Positions 42,722 through 52,540 of a DNA stretch of 64,000 nt are shown here, piece after piece. A program made the position numbers and the translations under genes. This DNA is from UBA6059 sp964351595. Its GTDB lineage: Bacteria > Bacteroidota > Bacteroidia > Cytophagales > Cyclobacteriaceae. The notes below the pieces were generated by a model. The model saw only the letters and a program-made list of their open reading frames with translations. It ran no database searches and was not told where the DNA came from. Numbering within the stretch: the stretch's first letter is position 1; each line of letters begins with the position of its first letter. The stretch lies in NCBI GenBank assembly GCA_964351595.1, contig CAYGOT010000010.1, positions 37,645-101,644 of the forward strand, read 5' to 3'.

Positions 42722-45142
42722 ATGAAAATACTAAAAACCCTGCTTCTCGTACTAGTGATTCTTTCTTTTAGCCTTTTGGTTATCGGATACTTCTATATCA
42801 GCGGCAAAGAACCCACTTATGAGGGCTCCCTTAATCTGAAGGGTCTCGAAGCTCCGGTAGAAGTCGTATTCGATGATTATGGCATCCCCCACATTTATGC
42901 CTGGCAAGACAAGGACGCTTTCACAGCATTGGGGTACCTACACGCCCAAGATCGGCTCTGGCAAATGGAACTCATCCGGAGGATTGCCCCCGGTAGGCTG
43001 TCTGAGGTGTTCGGTAAAGACCTTGTAGAAACGGATCGGTTTTTCAAAACACTGGGAATTAACCACTATAGCGTCAAGAGTGCCGAGGCACTTAAAAAAA
43101 GACAGAGTAAAGAACTCCTTTACGCAGAAGCGTATATCGCTGGGATCAATCAGTTTATGGAATCTGGCTTCACGCCTATCGAGTATGATCTGGTAGGCCT
43201 GGAGAAGGAGTCCTTTACACTTCAAGACATGTATAACGTGATGGGCTATATGTCCTTCAGTTTTGCGATAGCACACAAAACAGAGCCGGTCATCTCTTAT
43301 ATGCAGGCCCTACCGGAAGAATACTTAGCAGCTTTTGAGCTTGAAGTGCCGAAGGCAAGCACCATCATTCCGAGTAATCCGACCATCGATACCAGCTATG
43401 TGAGTTTGTCCTCAGCAGTCAATAGCATATTCGATCAACTGCCATTGGCACCATTTATCGGCAGCAACAGCTGGGTGGTATCACCGGCCAAGTCAGCTTC
43501 TGGACAGGCTGTATTGAGTAATGATCCGCACATTGGCTTTTCACAGCCATCGGTATGGTACGAGGCGCATATTTCAAGCCCTGGCTTCAGCTACTATGGT
43601 TATCATCTGGCTGGGACTCCTTTTGCAACTTTGGTACACTCCGAGCATATCGCGACCGGCCTGACCATGTTCGAGAATGATGACCTGGACTTTTATCGGG
43701 AAAGAGTGAATCCAGAAAATGAAAATCAGTACTGGGCGGTTGACCAATGGGTGGATTTTGAGACAAGGCAAGAGACGATCATAGTAAAAGATGGTGAAAA
43801 CGTGAGTTTCACTGTCCGTGACAGCAGACATGGTCCCATCATGAACGACGCGGTTAAGACATTGGCCAATGAAGCTCCGGTAGCAGCCTGGTGGACTTAT
43901 TATCAATTTGACAACTACGTCTTTGAGGCTACTCATAAAATGGCCGGAGCTAAAAGCATAGATGATGTGCGTGAGGCAGCTAGCATGATTCATGCCCCGG
44001 GGCTTAATGTGATGTTTGCTGATAAAGAGGGGAACATTGCCTGGTGGGCAGCTGGTCGATTGGTCAAGAGACCCGATCACGTCAATCCAAAAGCGATACT
44101 CGATGGAGCATCAGGAGAAGATGATCCTTTAGGTTATTATGATTTCTCGGAAAACCCACAATCAGAGAATCCCTCATGGGGCTATGTCTACAGCGCCAAC
44201 AATCAATCTGAGATGAATATTGCAGATACGACCATCCTCTACCCTGGGTACTACCTTCATGAGGGGCGCGCCAAACGTATTGTCCATGTGATGGAGAGCA
44301 AAGAAAAATTCAGCCGTCAAGATTTGAAAGAGTTGTTCATGGACAACTATAATCCTATTGTAGCCAACCTTGCTCCCAAGATGGTCGACCTGCTCTCTGG
44401 GCGTGAGCTCACAGCTGCGCAGCAATCCTTCGCCGATGCACTCAAAAACTGGGACGGAAAACATGAAAAGGAGAGCGCAGGCCCACCTCTCTATTATGCC
44501 TGGGTCATGTACATGTTTGAGCATGCGATGAAAGATGAGTTGGTGCAACTCAACCCTGAACTGGGAGAGGATGTCTTCGCAGACTTTATGAGCACGCACT
44601 TCCGCAAGCGCAACATCTTCACCTTGTTGCAAAACGATTCTACGGTTTGGTGGGATGATGTCAATACTGAGGCTGTTGAGTCAAGAAGTGACATTATGTA
44701 CACCAGTTTTGTTGCGGCAGTAGACTACCTATCGGAAAGGTTTGGTCCGGATGCAGCAGAGCTGAGTTGGGAGAACTTCCATACGCTTGAGCACGGCCAT
44801 GCCATGGGTCAGGTTGAGTTGCTGAGACCCTATTTCAATGTGGGTCCATTTAACCTTGCAGGGTCAGATGAAAACTTGAATAACCTTGGCTTCCCACTAA
44901 CCGAGGAAGGGCTATTCAAAGTGACGTTTGGGCCATCCACAAGGAGGATTATAGATTTTGCAGATGTGGGTTCGTCTGAGAGTATCCTACCTACCGGGCA
45001 ATCAGGCAATATCTTCAGCGATCACTACAAGGATCAAGCGGAGATGTACGCAGAAGGACAATGGCGACCCATGCTCTTCAATGAAGAAGATATTAGGAAG
45101 CCCGGTTTCAGAAAGCTCACGCTCAGCCCAAGTCAAAATTAG
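42722..45142 (+). CDS. Penicillin acylase-family Ntn hydrolase
   Basis: 806 residues. After an N-terminal membrane helix (TLLLVLVILSFSLLVIGYFY) come the alpha-part blocks DDYGIPHIYA and QDRLWQMELIRRIAPGRLSE, the cleavage point GSNSW with nucleophile Ser248 (the start of the beta chain), and NDPHIGFSQPSVWYE. The precursor would self-cleave to an active heterodimer that hydrolyses side-chain amides such as acylated beta-lactams, acyl-homoserine lactones or N-acyl peptides. Likely anchored on the outer side of the inner membrane. It is adjacent and divergent to the M20D genes, so a shared scavenging role is inferred. Confidence 0.9.
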   Translation: MKILKTLLLVLVILSFSLLVIGYFYISGKEPTYEGSLNLKGLEAPVEVVFDDYGIPHIYAWQDKDAFTALGYLHAQDRLWQMELIRRIAPGRLSEVFGKDLVETDRFFKTLGINHYSVKSAEALKKRQSKELLYAEAYIAGINQFMESGFTPIEYDLVGLEKESFTLQDMYNVMGYMSFSFAIAHKTEPVISYMQALPEEYLAAFELEVPKASTIIPSNPTIDTSYVSLSSAVNSIFDQLPLAPFIGSNSWVVSPAKSASGQAVLSNDPHIGFSQPSVWYEAHISSPGFSYYGYHLAGTPFATLVHSEHIATGLTMFENDDLDFYRERVNPENENQYWAVDQWVDFETRQETIIVKDGENVSFTVRDSRHGPIMNDAVKTLANEAPVAAWWTYYQFDNYVFEATHKMAGAKSIDDVREAASMIHAPGLNVMFADKEGNIAWWAAGRLVKRPDHVNPKAILDGASGEDDPLGYYDFSENPQSENPSWGYVYSANNQSEMNIADTTILYPGYYLHEGRAKRIVHVMESKEKFSRQDLKELFMDNYNPIVANLAPKMVDLLSGRELTAAQQSFADALKNWDGKHEKESAGPPLYYAWVMYMFEHAMKDELVQLNPELGEDVFADFMSTHFRKRNIFTLLQNDSTVWWDDVNTEAVESRSDIMYTSFVAAVDYLSERFGPDAAELSWENFHTLEHGHAMGQVELLRPYFNVGPFNLAGSDENLNNLGFPLTEEGLFKVTFGPSTRRIIDFADVGSSESILPTGQSGNIFSDHYKDQAEMYAEGQWRPMLFNEEDIRKPGFRKLTLSPSQN

Positions 45143-45578
45143 AAACAGCCATTTTCTTTAAGAGGATGCTTCTAAGAACAAGGTAAGCCAGCAGGCCAAT
45201 TGGGCCTAGCATGAAGGTGAAGATTAGCGGTAGCACGATATAGATATGCTTGATGTCATGCTTCCGCGCATTGGAACTAATCCATAGTCCTACAATAAGG
45301 TCAAAAGCGAGGTAGTGTATCCAACCAACCAGTACCACTTCCCGCTGCGTGAACATAGCCGCGACGCTATCCAGTGAGCTGAAGTCCATTCCTCCTTCAC
45401 CAGGATAAGCAAACATGGCGATCAGGTATGCCGCGCACAGCAAGGCCGGGACTAATAACGAAAACAGCAGTTTTCTGGTAACATGCCAATTGGGCGTAAA
45501 GAGCAGTAGCGCCCAGCCTAATGTGGCCAGGCCATTCGTCAGACTAAATACTTGATCAAGTGTTATTATCTCCGCCAT
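45123..45578 (-). CDS. ABA4-like membrane protein (DUF4281)
   Basis: 151 residues with four membrane helices and the family motifs VGWIHYLAFDLIVGLWISSN and PLIFTFMLGPIGLLAYLVLR. Plant ABA4 is needed for neoxanthin formation; bacterial homologues are uncharacterised membrane proteins, sometimes near carotenoid genes. None is visible here. Its 3' end overlaps the convergent acylase gene by 20 bases. Confidence 0.82.
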   Translation of the reverse strand: MAEIITLDQVFSLTNGLATLGWALLLFTPNWHVTRKLLFSLLVPALLCAAYLIAMFAYPGEGGMDFSSLDSVAAMFTQREVVLVGWIHYLAFDLIVGLWISSNARKHDIKHIYIVLPLIFTFMLGPIGLLAYLVLRSILLKKMAVSNFDLG

Positions 45579-45604
45579 GACATCTTCCGTTTAGAAGATG
45601 CAAT

Positions 45605-47980
45605 CTATTCATACCTGAGAGATTCCACGGGATTTTTCCTGGCAGCAACAAGGATACGGCCGCTGCTCGTGAAAAGTAGAATGCCCAATATCAGCAGAGC
45701 AGGTACAACCATGGAAGTCCAACTGATAGGCAGGTGATAGGCAAATACCTGAGCAATCAAAAAGTCCGTCACCAAATAGCCCAAACCCAGACCTATCCCA
45801 ACACCCAATCCTAGTATCCATGAAAAATCAAGGTTAAGTAATGTGACAAGCTCAGCAATTTGCGCTCCTAGTACCTTCCTCACACCTATCTCTTTCATCC
45901 TTCGAAGGATACTCAAGGACACCAGGGTGAATAATCCTACTGAAGATAATAATACCGCGAGTAAGCCTAAAAAAGAGAAGATGACGACAATATTCTTGTT
46001 GACCATCTGTTCGTCGCTGAACCGATCCTCTTGATAGAACCCTTCAAACGGTGTAGTGGGGAAAGTAGCCAGCCAGGTACTTTCCAGGTATTCGTACGTC
46101 TCGAGAGATTTATTGCCGGGCACTTTAGCTAGCACAAATTTAGACCTTTCGTCATCGGTCACTCGCATCGCGAGCGGAGTTACCGGATCCCAAAACCCAT
46201 TGGAATAAAAATTCTCCGTCACGCCGATGACTGTGAGCCTGGTGGTGTCATTGTAGGTGATCCTTTTCCCGATAGGGTCATCCCAGCCTAGCTTCTCCGC
46301 CATCTTTTCATTAATGATAATCGCGGACTCTTTCTCGCTCTCCACCAGGTCTGGGTTGAACGATCGTCCGGCAACAATATCAATATTCATAAACTCCAGA
46401 TAACCAGGAGTGAACGACATCATTAGCGTTTCCAGCTCACGATCTTCAGTAATCAGCGTGTGCGCGTAGTTGGAATAAGTCACATGATATGGCGAGGTGT
46501 GTAGCTCCGTGATATTGGGGTTTTGACTAATAATATTTACCAGCTGCCTTGCCTCCATACCATCAGCGACCCTGACGCCCAGTAGGTTATCACGAACGAA
46601 CCCAACATCCAAAGACTGCTGATACTTTGCGTTTTGAATAAAAGACATACTCGTCACCAGTGTCATGAGTGTAAAGGCCACTTGAAGTGTCAGTAATGCT
46701 TTGCTCAATCTGCTGGTCTTGCCGAGGCTCAGGCTGCCTCTCAATATCCTGACTGGCTCGAATTTGCTGACGTAAATGCTCGGGTAGGCACCAGCAACTA
46801 GTCCCGTGAAAATCAACAATCCGAATAAGAACCCAAAAATCTCCGGATCCCGGGTGAAGTTGAGCTCCAGCACCATGCCATCCCACATCGCACCATAGGC
46901 TGGAACCATGTAAATGGCAATCAAAACAGACATCAGTATCGCGATGAAGCAAATCAGAAGGTTTTCAAACATGAATTGGAACATCAGCTGGCTTCTGTTA
47001 CCCCCGATCACTTTACGTATACCTATTTCTTTGAGCCGCTTACCAGAAGTGGCAATAGCAGTGTTGGTATAGTTGAAGCCGGCTATTAATAGCATCATCA
47101 GCGCCAATACCAATGGCGCATAATAGGAGACTGGGTCGGGCGCCTCACTCAACCTGTTTGCATAGAGGTTGTGTGCTGTTTGGGCGAAGGTAGCCAATGG
47201 CTCCAGATAGTAGTCAGCGATCTTCCAGTCTGGACGAGCCTCATTCTGCACAGCTACGTAGTTTGCCAATAATTTCTCTATGTCCCTGCTGGCAGCTTCG
47301 TCCGTTACTTGAATAAAGCTAGCTGCAATCAGTCTTGTCCAATCATTTCGCTGTTTGTCCTCAAGGGTCAGGTAGTTATCGAAGTTCATTAACACGTCAA
47401 AGTGGAGGCTGGAGTTTTGAGGTTGATCTTCCAAAACACCTGCCACAAGAAACCCCTGGCTCTTGCCATTATTATCAACTACCGTGATGATTTCCCCGAT
47501 AGGGTCACCCTCGCCAAAGTATATACCAGCAGCTGTCTCAGATAAGAGCACAATTTTCTCGTCCTTGAACGTATCGATCGTACCGCGCTTCAAGGGAAGC
47601 GTGAACATTTCAAAAATCTCAGGGTCAGCAAAGCCTACCCTTTTTGTTAACACCTTATCCTCATATAAAATCACAAAACTTCCTGTATGATACTTCGCGG
47701 TGTTTTTAATGCCCGAAATATCTGATTTCATTGCTTCTATAAGTGGCAATGGGGAAACTCCGTAGGGCGTAAATTCTCCAGACGCTTCTTTTCTGATATG
47801 AACCTTATAGATTTCGGTATAATTCTCGTGGTTGCGATCAAAATCCGCTGAGTACTTGTAATTAATAAAGGCTACAATGCAGCAAGCCATGGATAAAGCC
47901 AGGCCTGAGACGTTTATCAGCACAAAAAGCTTGTTATGAATTAAATTGCGTATTGTGATTTTGAAAAAGTTCTTGATCAT
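45605..47980 (-). CDS. MacB/FtsX-type ABC transporter permease
   Basis: 791 residues with an N-terminal membrane helix (LFVLINVSGLALSMACCIVA), a periplasmic MacB domain, three helices around 285-400, a second periplasmic domain and three C-terminal helices. The two FtsX blocks (KRLKEIGIRKVIGGNRSQLM and RRMKEIGVRKVLGAQIAELV) are clear duplicates. Bacteroidota have many such 790-residue permeases without a neighbouring ATPase; they are thought to work in mechanotransmission or export of lipids, peptides or lipoproteins. No ATPase gene is adjacent here. Confidence 0.9.
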   Translation of the reverse strand: MIKNFFKITIRNLIHNKLFVLINVSGLALSMACCIVAFINYKYSADFDRNHENYTEIYKVHIRKEASGEFTPYGVSPLPLIEAMKSDISGIKNTAKYHTGSFVILYEDKVLTKRVGFADPEIFEMFTLPLKRGTIDTFKDEKIVLLSETAAGIYFGEGDPIGEIITVVDNNGKSQGFLVAGVLEDQPQNSSLHFDVLMNFDNYLTLEDKQRNDWTRLIAASFIQVTDEAASRDIEKLLANYVAVQNEARPDWKIADYYLEPLATFAQTAHNLYANRLSEAPDPVSYYAPLVLALMMLLIAGFNYTNTAIATSGKRLKEIGIRKVIGGNRSQLMFQFMFENLLICFIAILMSVLIAIYMVPAYGAMWDGMVLELNFTRDPEIFGFLFGLLIFTGLVAGAYPSIYVSKFEPVRILRGSLSLGKTSRLSKALLTLQVAFTLMTLVTSMSFIQNAKYQQSLDVGFVRDNLLGVRVADGMEARQLVNIISQNPNITELHTSPYHVTYSNYAHTLITEDRELETLMMSFTPGYLEFMNIDIVAGRSFNPDLVESEKESAIIINEKMAEKLGWDDPIGKRITYNDTTRLTVIGVTENFYSNGFWDPVTPLAMRVTDDERSKFVLAKVPGNKSLETYEYLESTWLATFPTTPFEGFYQEDRFSDEQMVNKNIVVIFSFLGLLAVLLSSVGLFTLVSLSILRRMKEIGVRKVLGAQIAELVTLLNLDFSWILGLGVGIGLGLGYLVTDFLIAQVFAYHLPISWTSMVVPALLILGILLFTSSGRILVAARKNPVESLRYE

Positions 47981-48171
47981 GGTTCCGCGGTATTAATGGA
48001 TAATAGTCACTAGACTACAGTTATACACCGGAGGTTGCATCGAAAAGTGTTTAATTCTCGATTGGCGCCCAAGAAACCGCCGTTTGCGACGTGGTATTAA
48101 GAAAATCACTTATATTAGGCTTTCAAATCAGCAGTTGGAAACCATAAATCGCACCGTAACCAATTTAACCT

Positions 48172-49368
48172 ATGGGTATTCTAATCCCTCTGATTCTTAT
48201 TAGTATTTGCTGTTTAGTGATTTGGCGTGCTGGAGATGGTTTCATGACCGCATCTGAATACATTGGTCGACATTTGTCTGACGGTGTTCGCGGAGCTACT
48301 ATTAATGCCATAGCCAGTTCAATGCCTGAGGTATTCACCTCACTTTTTTTCCTCTTCATTTTAAATGATGCCAACGGGTTCTCCGGGGGTATTGGTACAA
48401 CCGCAGGTAGCGCCATCTTCAACGGAATGGTGATTCCGGCCGTATCAATCCTGGCTGTATTAGGTATCGGGCTTGCCTCTAAAATTGAGGTGTCTAAGAA
48501 AGTGTTGAAAAGAGACGGCATTTCATTGATTCTGGCAGAGTTGATCTTTCTAATCCTGATCAGTGGATCAGAGTTAGATTGGTATCATGGATTACTGCTC
48601 ATGATGGTCTATGTGGTATATATCATCTATATGTTTTCCACTATGGACAAGTCCATGCGTGCTGAGATGCTCGCAGAACCTGAGGTGGAAGAGGATTTTG
48701 AGCTAGATGATGAAATTAAAAACGAACCCTTCCTTAAGGCCCTATTTACCCTGGATCTTGAGCGCCTGTTTATTGGCAAAAATAAAATCAGCAATGCCAA
48801 TGCATGGCCATTGTTAATCACCGCTACGCTATCTATAGCTGGTGTTTGTTATTTGCTGGTAGTGGCTTGTGAATGGATGGGTGAAGAGACATATCATGTT
48901 CCCTATCTTGGCGAGTTTCATGGTTTGGGAATCCCCGTCATGTTTGTGGCGTTGATCCTTGCCGCAGCAGCAAGTAGCTTCCCTGACACCATCATTTCGA
49001 TCAAAGATGCCCAAAGAGGAAAGTATGATGACGCTATTTCCAATGCCCTGGGTAGTAACATTTTTGATGTGTGTTTTGCATTAGGATTTCCCTTGTTCTT
49101 ATTCACCTTGATCAATGGCCCCCTGACCATGCCTCCTGAAATCCAAGCATTAAGTAGTGAGCTTCGATTGTTATTGCTCCTTTTGACGGTGCTTGCTGTA
49201 TTTATATATACTACCGGAAAGTACATGGGAAAAGTCAAGGCACTGATGCTACTTTCTATCTATTTCCTTTTCGTACTCTATATTATTGGGAGAGGGTCAG
49301 GGAATGAGTTTGCAGGTAGCATCGCAGGAGTCCTTCGAGGAATTATCGACCTATTCAATATAGGCTAG
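48172..49368 (+). CDS. Sodium/calcium exchanger-family cation antiporter
   Basis: 398 residues with about ten membrane helices in two inverted halves. The alpha repeats read IASSMPEVFTSLFF and AAASSFPDTIISIKDAQRGK ... ALGSNIFDVCFALG; the acidic residues after the Pro (Glu, Asp) are the cation site. An acidic cytoplasmic loop (PEVEEDFELDDEIKNEP) joins the halves, where calcium may be sensed. The second repeat having Asp rather than Glu suggests K-dependent or non-classical ion use. Monocistronic. Confidence 0.88.
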   Translation: MGILIPLILISICCLVIWRAGDGFMTASEYIGRHLSDGVRGATINAIASSMPEVFTSLFFLFILNDANGFSGGIGTTAGSAIFNGMVIPAVSILAVLGIGLASKIEVSKKVLKRDGISLILAELIFLILISGSELDWYHGLLLMMVYVVYIIYMFSTMDKSMRAEMLAEPEVEEDFELDDEIKNEPFLKALFTLDLERLFIGKNKISNANAWPLLITATLSIAGVCYLLVVACEWMGEETYHVPYLGEFHGLGIPVMFVALILAAAASSFPDTIISIKDAQRGKYDDAISNALGSNIFDVCFALGFPLFLFTLINGPLTMPPEIQALSSELRLLLLLLTVLAVFIYTTGKYMGKVKALMLLSIYFLFVLYIIGRGSGNEFAGSIAGVLRGIIDLFNIG

Positions 49369-49374
49369 CTATTT

Positions 49375-50214
49375 TCAGAGTCCTGTTTGCTCCGCACTAA
49401 CCTGCCATAGTTTATCCATTAGTTTTTCGTCTTTGGCGAAGGGGTTAGGCTCCTGCTCTTTGCAGTTGTCAAAATACCTCCCACTTATGCTATTTAGCTT
49501 TGGGTCTGATGCCAGATAGATTGAAGTGCGAGCACCTTGCTCTTCGGTAATCATGAACAATTTCCCGATTTTCCATACGAGACCAATCCAACTATCATTG
49601 TTCTTATCACCGATTGAAGTTTTCACCACTCCCGGATGAAGGCTATTGGCTGTCACTTTTGTTCCTTTCAATTTTCTGGTAAGGTCATTAGCAAAAAGAA
49701 CGTTGGCTAGCTTGGACTGGGCATAAGCCGCAAGACCGACATATTTTTTCTTGCGGTTGAGATCCTTGAAGTACAAAAACCCTTTGTAGTGCCCTTTAGA
49801 GCTGACATTGATAATGCGGCCTTGTTCTGATTTCTTAATGTTTTCGAGTAATAGGTTCGTTAGCAGAAATCCAGAAAGGTGGTTTATCTGCCACTGGCGC
49901 TCATAACCGTCTTTGGTCTCCTGATAATCAGTAAAAAATGCACCCGCATTGTTGACTAATACATCCAGGGTAGAATATTTAGCGTCTACTTCCAACGCCA
50001 GAGCTCTCACAGATGCAAATGATCCTAAATCTCCGGTCAAAACATCTACAGTGTCGCTCCCGCTGGCTGCCTTAATTTCTTCGACCGCTGCTTCCCCTTT
50101 TTGCGCGTTTCGAGAGACAATGGTGACGTGTGCCCCTTTTTTAGCAAGGCCAATTGCTGTGTGTTTTCCAATTCCAGCATTCCCACCTGTGATCAGTACC
50201 GTTTTTCCCTTCAT
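49375..50214 (-). CDS. Short-chain dehydrogenase/reductase (retinol-dehydrogenase-like)
   Basis: 279 residues from ATG 50214; a TTG at 50250 would add 12 residues with no match to the family. The NADP motif is TGGNAGIG, the structural motif NNAGA, and the active site YAQSK (YxxxK) with the preceding Ser in NVSSKGHY. The C-terminal part LHPGVVKTSIG is typical of the RDH11-14/WWOX-like group, which act on hydrophobic alcohols or aldehydes. Cytoplasmic. Divergent from the TPR gene with only 51 bp between starts. Confidence 0.86.
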   Translation of the reverse strand: MKGKTVLITGGNAGIGKHTAIGLAKKGAHVTIVSRNAQKGEAAVEEIKAASGSDTVDVLTGDLGSFASVRALALEVDAKYSTLDVLVNNAGAFFTDYQETKDGYERQWQINHLSGFLLTNLLLENIKKSEQGRIINVSSKGHYKGFLYFKDLNRKKKYVGLAAYAQSKLANVLFANDLTRKLKGTKVTANSLHPGVVKTSIGDKNNDSWIGLVWKIGKLFMITEEQGARTSIYLASDPKLNSISGRYFDNCKEQEPNPFAKDEKLMDKLWQVSAEQTGL

Positions 50215-50265
50215 AGCAACAAATATTCTTGACTTTAGTATTTTTATCAATCTAATTGATTGAAT

Positions 50266-51804
50266 ATGAAAACCGTAGCATACATCATTTGTTTCTTGAC
50301 ACTGAGTTTACCTCTGTCTTCTCAGGACTTAGGTCTCGGAAAACTCGACTTTCCTAACTCTGGATCAGAGGCAGCTCAACCTGCTTTTGTCAGAGGCATG
50401 TTGCTTCTACACAGCTTTGAGTTTGACGATGCTGGCGAAGCTTTCAGGGAAGCGCAAAAGATCGATCCCAATTTTGCGCTAGCCTACTGGGGAGAAGCAA
50501 TGAGCTACAATCACCCACTGTGGTTTAGACAATATAAAGATGAAGCCTTAGAAGCACTTGGCAGACTAGCTCCCTACGAAGAAAATAGAATAAACAAGGC
50601 ACAGCTGCCCATAGAAAAGGACTTAATGCGTGCTGTTCATGTCTTATATGCTGATGGAGAAAAAGAGGCTAACGACGATAGTTATGCTGCATTCATGGCT
50701 GAGTTGTACGAGAAATATCCCGATCATCTCGAGATTATTTCATTTTATGGACTGGCTCTGATGGGCACAAGCCATGAGGGTAGAGACTATGATACTTACC
50801 AGAAAGCAGGTGAAATCATTGCAAAGGTCTATGCCAAGAATCCGCAGCACCCGGGAGCACTACACTATTATATTCATGCTTATGATGATCCTTACTCGGC
50901 TCCAAAGGCCCTGGATGCTGCTAAAAGATATTCCAAGGTTGCGCCGGAAGCATCTCATGCGCTCCACATGCCCACGCACATTTTTGTTGCCATGGGGATG
51001 TGGGATGAAGTAGTGGCCGGGAATATAGATAGTTGGGAAGCTTCAGAATCAAGAAGATTGAGGAAGGACTTGACCTTGCAGGATCGTGGGTATCATGCTT
51101 TCCATTGGCTGGAGTACGGTTTGCTTCAGCAAAAGAATTTTGACCAGGCCAGAGTGGTTCTGGACTCTATGGTTTCCGATACAGAAGTGCTACCCTCGAA
51201 GCGCCTGCGCCAGCATTTGGCTATGATGCAGTCGGGATACATTATCGAATCTGAGCAATGGAAGTCTGATGTTTGTGATTTAGAGGTTGACTACACGCTA
51301 GTAGGCAAAGGAATACGAGCCGCCAACAAATTTGCCAAGGGGATGGCCGGTATCAAGAGAGGTGATGTGGAGTATGCACGTACTATGCTAAAGGAGATGA
51401 TAGAGGAGAGGATTCTTGAAGAGCCGATAAGGGTCGATGAGGACATGAGCGTATGCCATTCTGTTGGGGGTAAATATTATGATGAGCTGGAGCTCGATTC
51501 GAAAGTGGCAGCTATCATTGAGTCTGAGTTGGAAGCCTTGATTCTAATGACAGAGAATCGCAAGGAAGAAGCTTACGCACTCCTTGATCAGGCTACTGAA
51601 GCAGAGTCTGAACTCCCTCTCGCTTATGGCCCACCGGATATTGTCAAGCCATCACACGAACTATACGGTGAAATACTTTTACTCCAGGGTAATCCCGGTA
51701 AAGCCAAGGAGATGTTCGAAGAAGCACTAGAGCGCGCTCCGAACCGAAGGCTTTCTGTGCGCGGGCTTAAGATGAGCCAAAGCATGGCGAAGGACTCAGA
51801 GTAG
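50266..51804 (+). CDS. Secreted TPR-repeat protein
   Basis: 512 residues from ATG 50266 (an in-frame TTG lies two codons earlier). Signal peptide MKTVAYIICFLTLSLPLSSQ. The mature chain is helical with TPR pairs, for example FDDAGEAFREAQKIDPNFAL and LLLQGNPGKAKEMFEEALER. A central conserved-looking stretch, PGALHYYIHAYDDPYSAPKA, contains His and Asp pairs and recurs in a family of bacterial TPR proteins of unknown role. Periplasmic. Confidence 0.82.
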   Translation: MKTVAYIICFLTLSLPLSSQDLGLGKLDFPNSGSEAAQPAFVRGMLLLHSFEFDDAGEAFREAQKIDPNFALAYWGEAMSYNHPLWFRQYKDEALEALGRLAPYEENRINKAQLPIEKDLMRAVHVLYADGEKEANDDSYAAFMAELYEKYPDHLEIISFYGLALMGTSHEGRDYDTYQKAGEIIAKVYAKNPQHPGALHYYIHAYDDPYSAPKALDAAKRYSKVAPEASHALHMPTHIFVAMGMWDEVVAGNIDSWEASESRRLRKDLTLQDRGYHAFHWLEYGLLQQKNFDQARVVLDSMVSDTEVLPSKRLRQHLAMMQSGYIIESEQWKSDVCDLEVDYTLVGKGIRAANKFAKGMAGIKRGDVEYARTMLKEMIEERILEEPIRVDEDMSVCHSVGGKYYDELELDSKVAAIIESELEALILMTENRKEEAYALLDQATEAESELPLAYGPPDIVKPSHELYGEILLLQGNPGKAKEMFEEALERAPNRRLSVRGLKMSQSMAKDSE

Positions 51805-51814
51805 CCAATTGGAT

Positions 51815-52540
51815 CTATAGAAGTTTCCGCTCTCTCAAGTACGCAAAGAAGCCCTCCTTGTAGGTGTCGCTAACGGGAACTATCTGATCACCGATGTGTA
51901 TTTCCCCTTTTTCAATGAGCGTAATTCTGGTAATAGGTACCAAATAACTCTTGTGGACTCTAAAAAAGGAATTAGCGGGCAGCATCTCCTGCAACTTAGC
52001 AAAGCTCATTAGGGTCATTACCGGCCCATCATCTGTATGGATTCTGAGGTAATCCTTCATACCCTCCACGTATTGGATGCGGTCCAGCTTGATTTGCTGT
52101 AGCTTATATTCCGTTTTGACGAAAATGAAGCCTGTTGGAGTCTTATCACTATCCGGTGAAGGTGATTGATTTCCGGTAGGGGCCTGAGCCGCTTGATAAA
52201 CCTTGGTAACGGCTTTCAAAAACCTTTCAAATGAAATTGGTTTGAGCAGATAGTCTGTCACTTCCAATTCATAACTCTCCAGCGCATACTCACTGTAGGC
52301 AGTTGTCAGGATCACTTTTGGTTTATTCTTGAGCACATTCAGCAATTGGATACCAGTAAGTCCGGGCATTTGGACATCCAGAAAAACAAGGTCTACTTCT
52401 TCCTGTTGAAGATGCTCCATGGCGGATAGGCCGTCACCAAAAGTCTCCTGACATTCCAAAAAAGGCACCCTCGAGACATAGTCAGCTATTTTCTCTGCCG
52501 CCAGCGGCTCGTCATCAACAACTATGCAAGTGATCTTCAT
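51815..52540 (-). CDS. LytTR-family response regulator (second)
   Basis: 241 residues: receiver with VVDDEPLAAEK, phospho-acceptor Asp55 (VFLDVQMPG) and YLLKPISFER; then a LytTR domain (RIQYVEGMKDYLRIHTDDGP, FFRVHKSYLVP). It overlaps the kinase stop by 4 bases. The linker (~120-140, rich in Ser/Pro/Asp) is longer than in the 26.8-kb homologue. Its neighbours, the ABC genes transcribed divergently, are candidate targets. Confidence 0.92.
   Translation of the reverse strand: MKITCIVVDDEPLAAEKIADYVSRVPFLECQETFGDGLSAMEHLQQEEVDLVFLDVQMPGLTGIQLLNVLKNKPKVILTTAYSEYALESYELEVTDYLLKPISFERFLKAVTKVYQAAQAPTGNQSPSPDSDKTPTGFIFVKTEYKLQQIKLDRIQYVEGMKDYLRIHTDDGPVMTLMSFAKLQEMLPANSFFRVHKSYLVPITRITLIEKGEIHIGDQIVPVSDTYKEGFFAYLRERKLL

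Noticed and set aside
50214..50250. TTG start for the SDR gene at 50250
   Set aside because: The extra residues do not match the family, while ATG 50214 begins exactly at the cofactor-binding strand.
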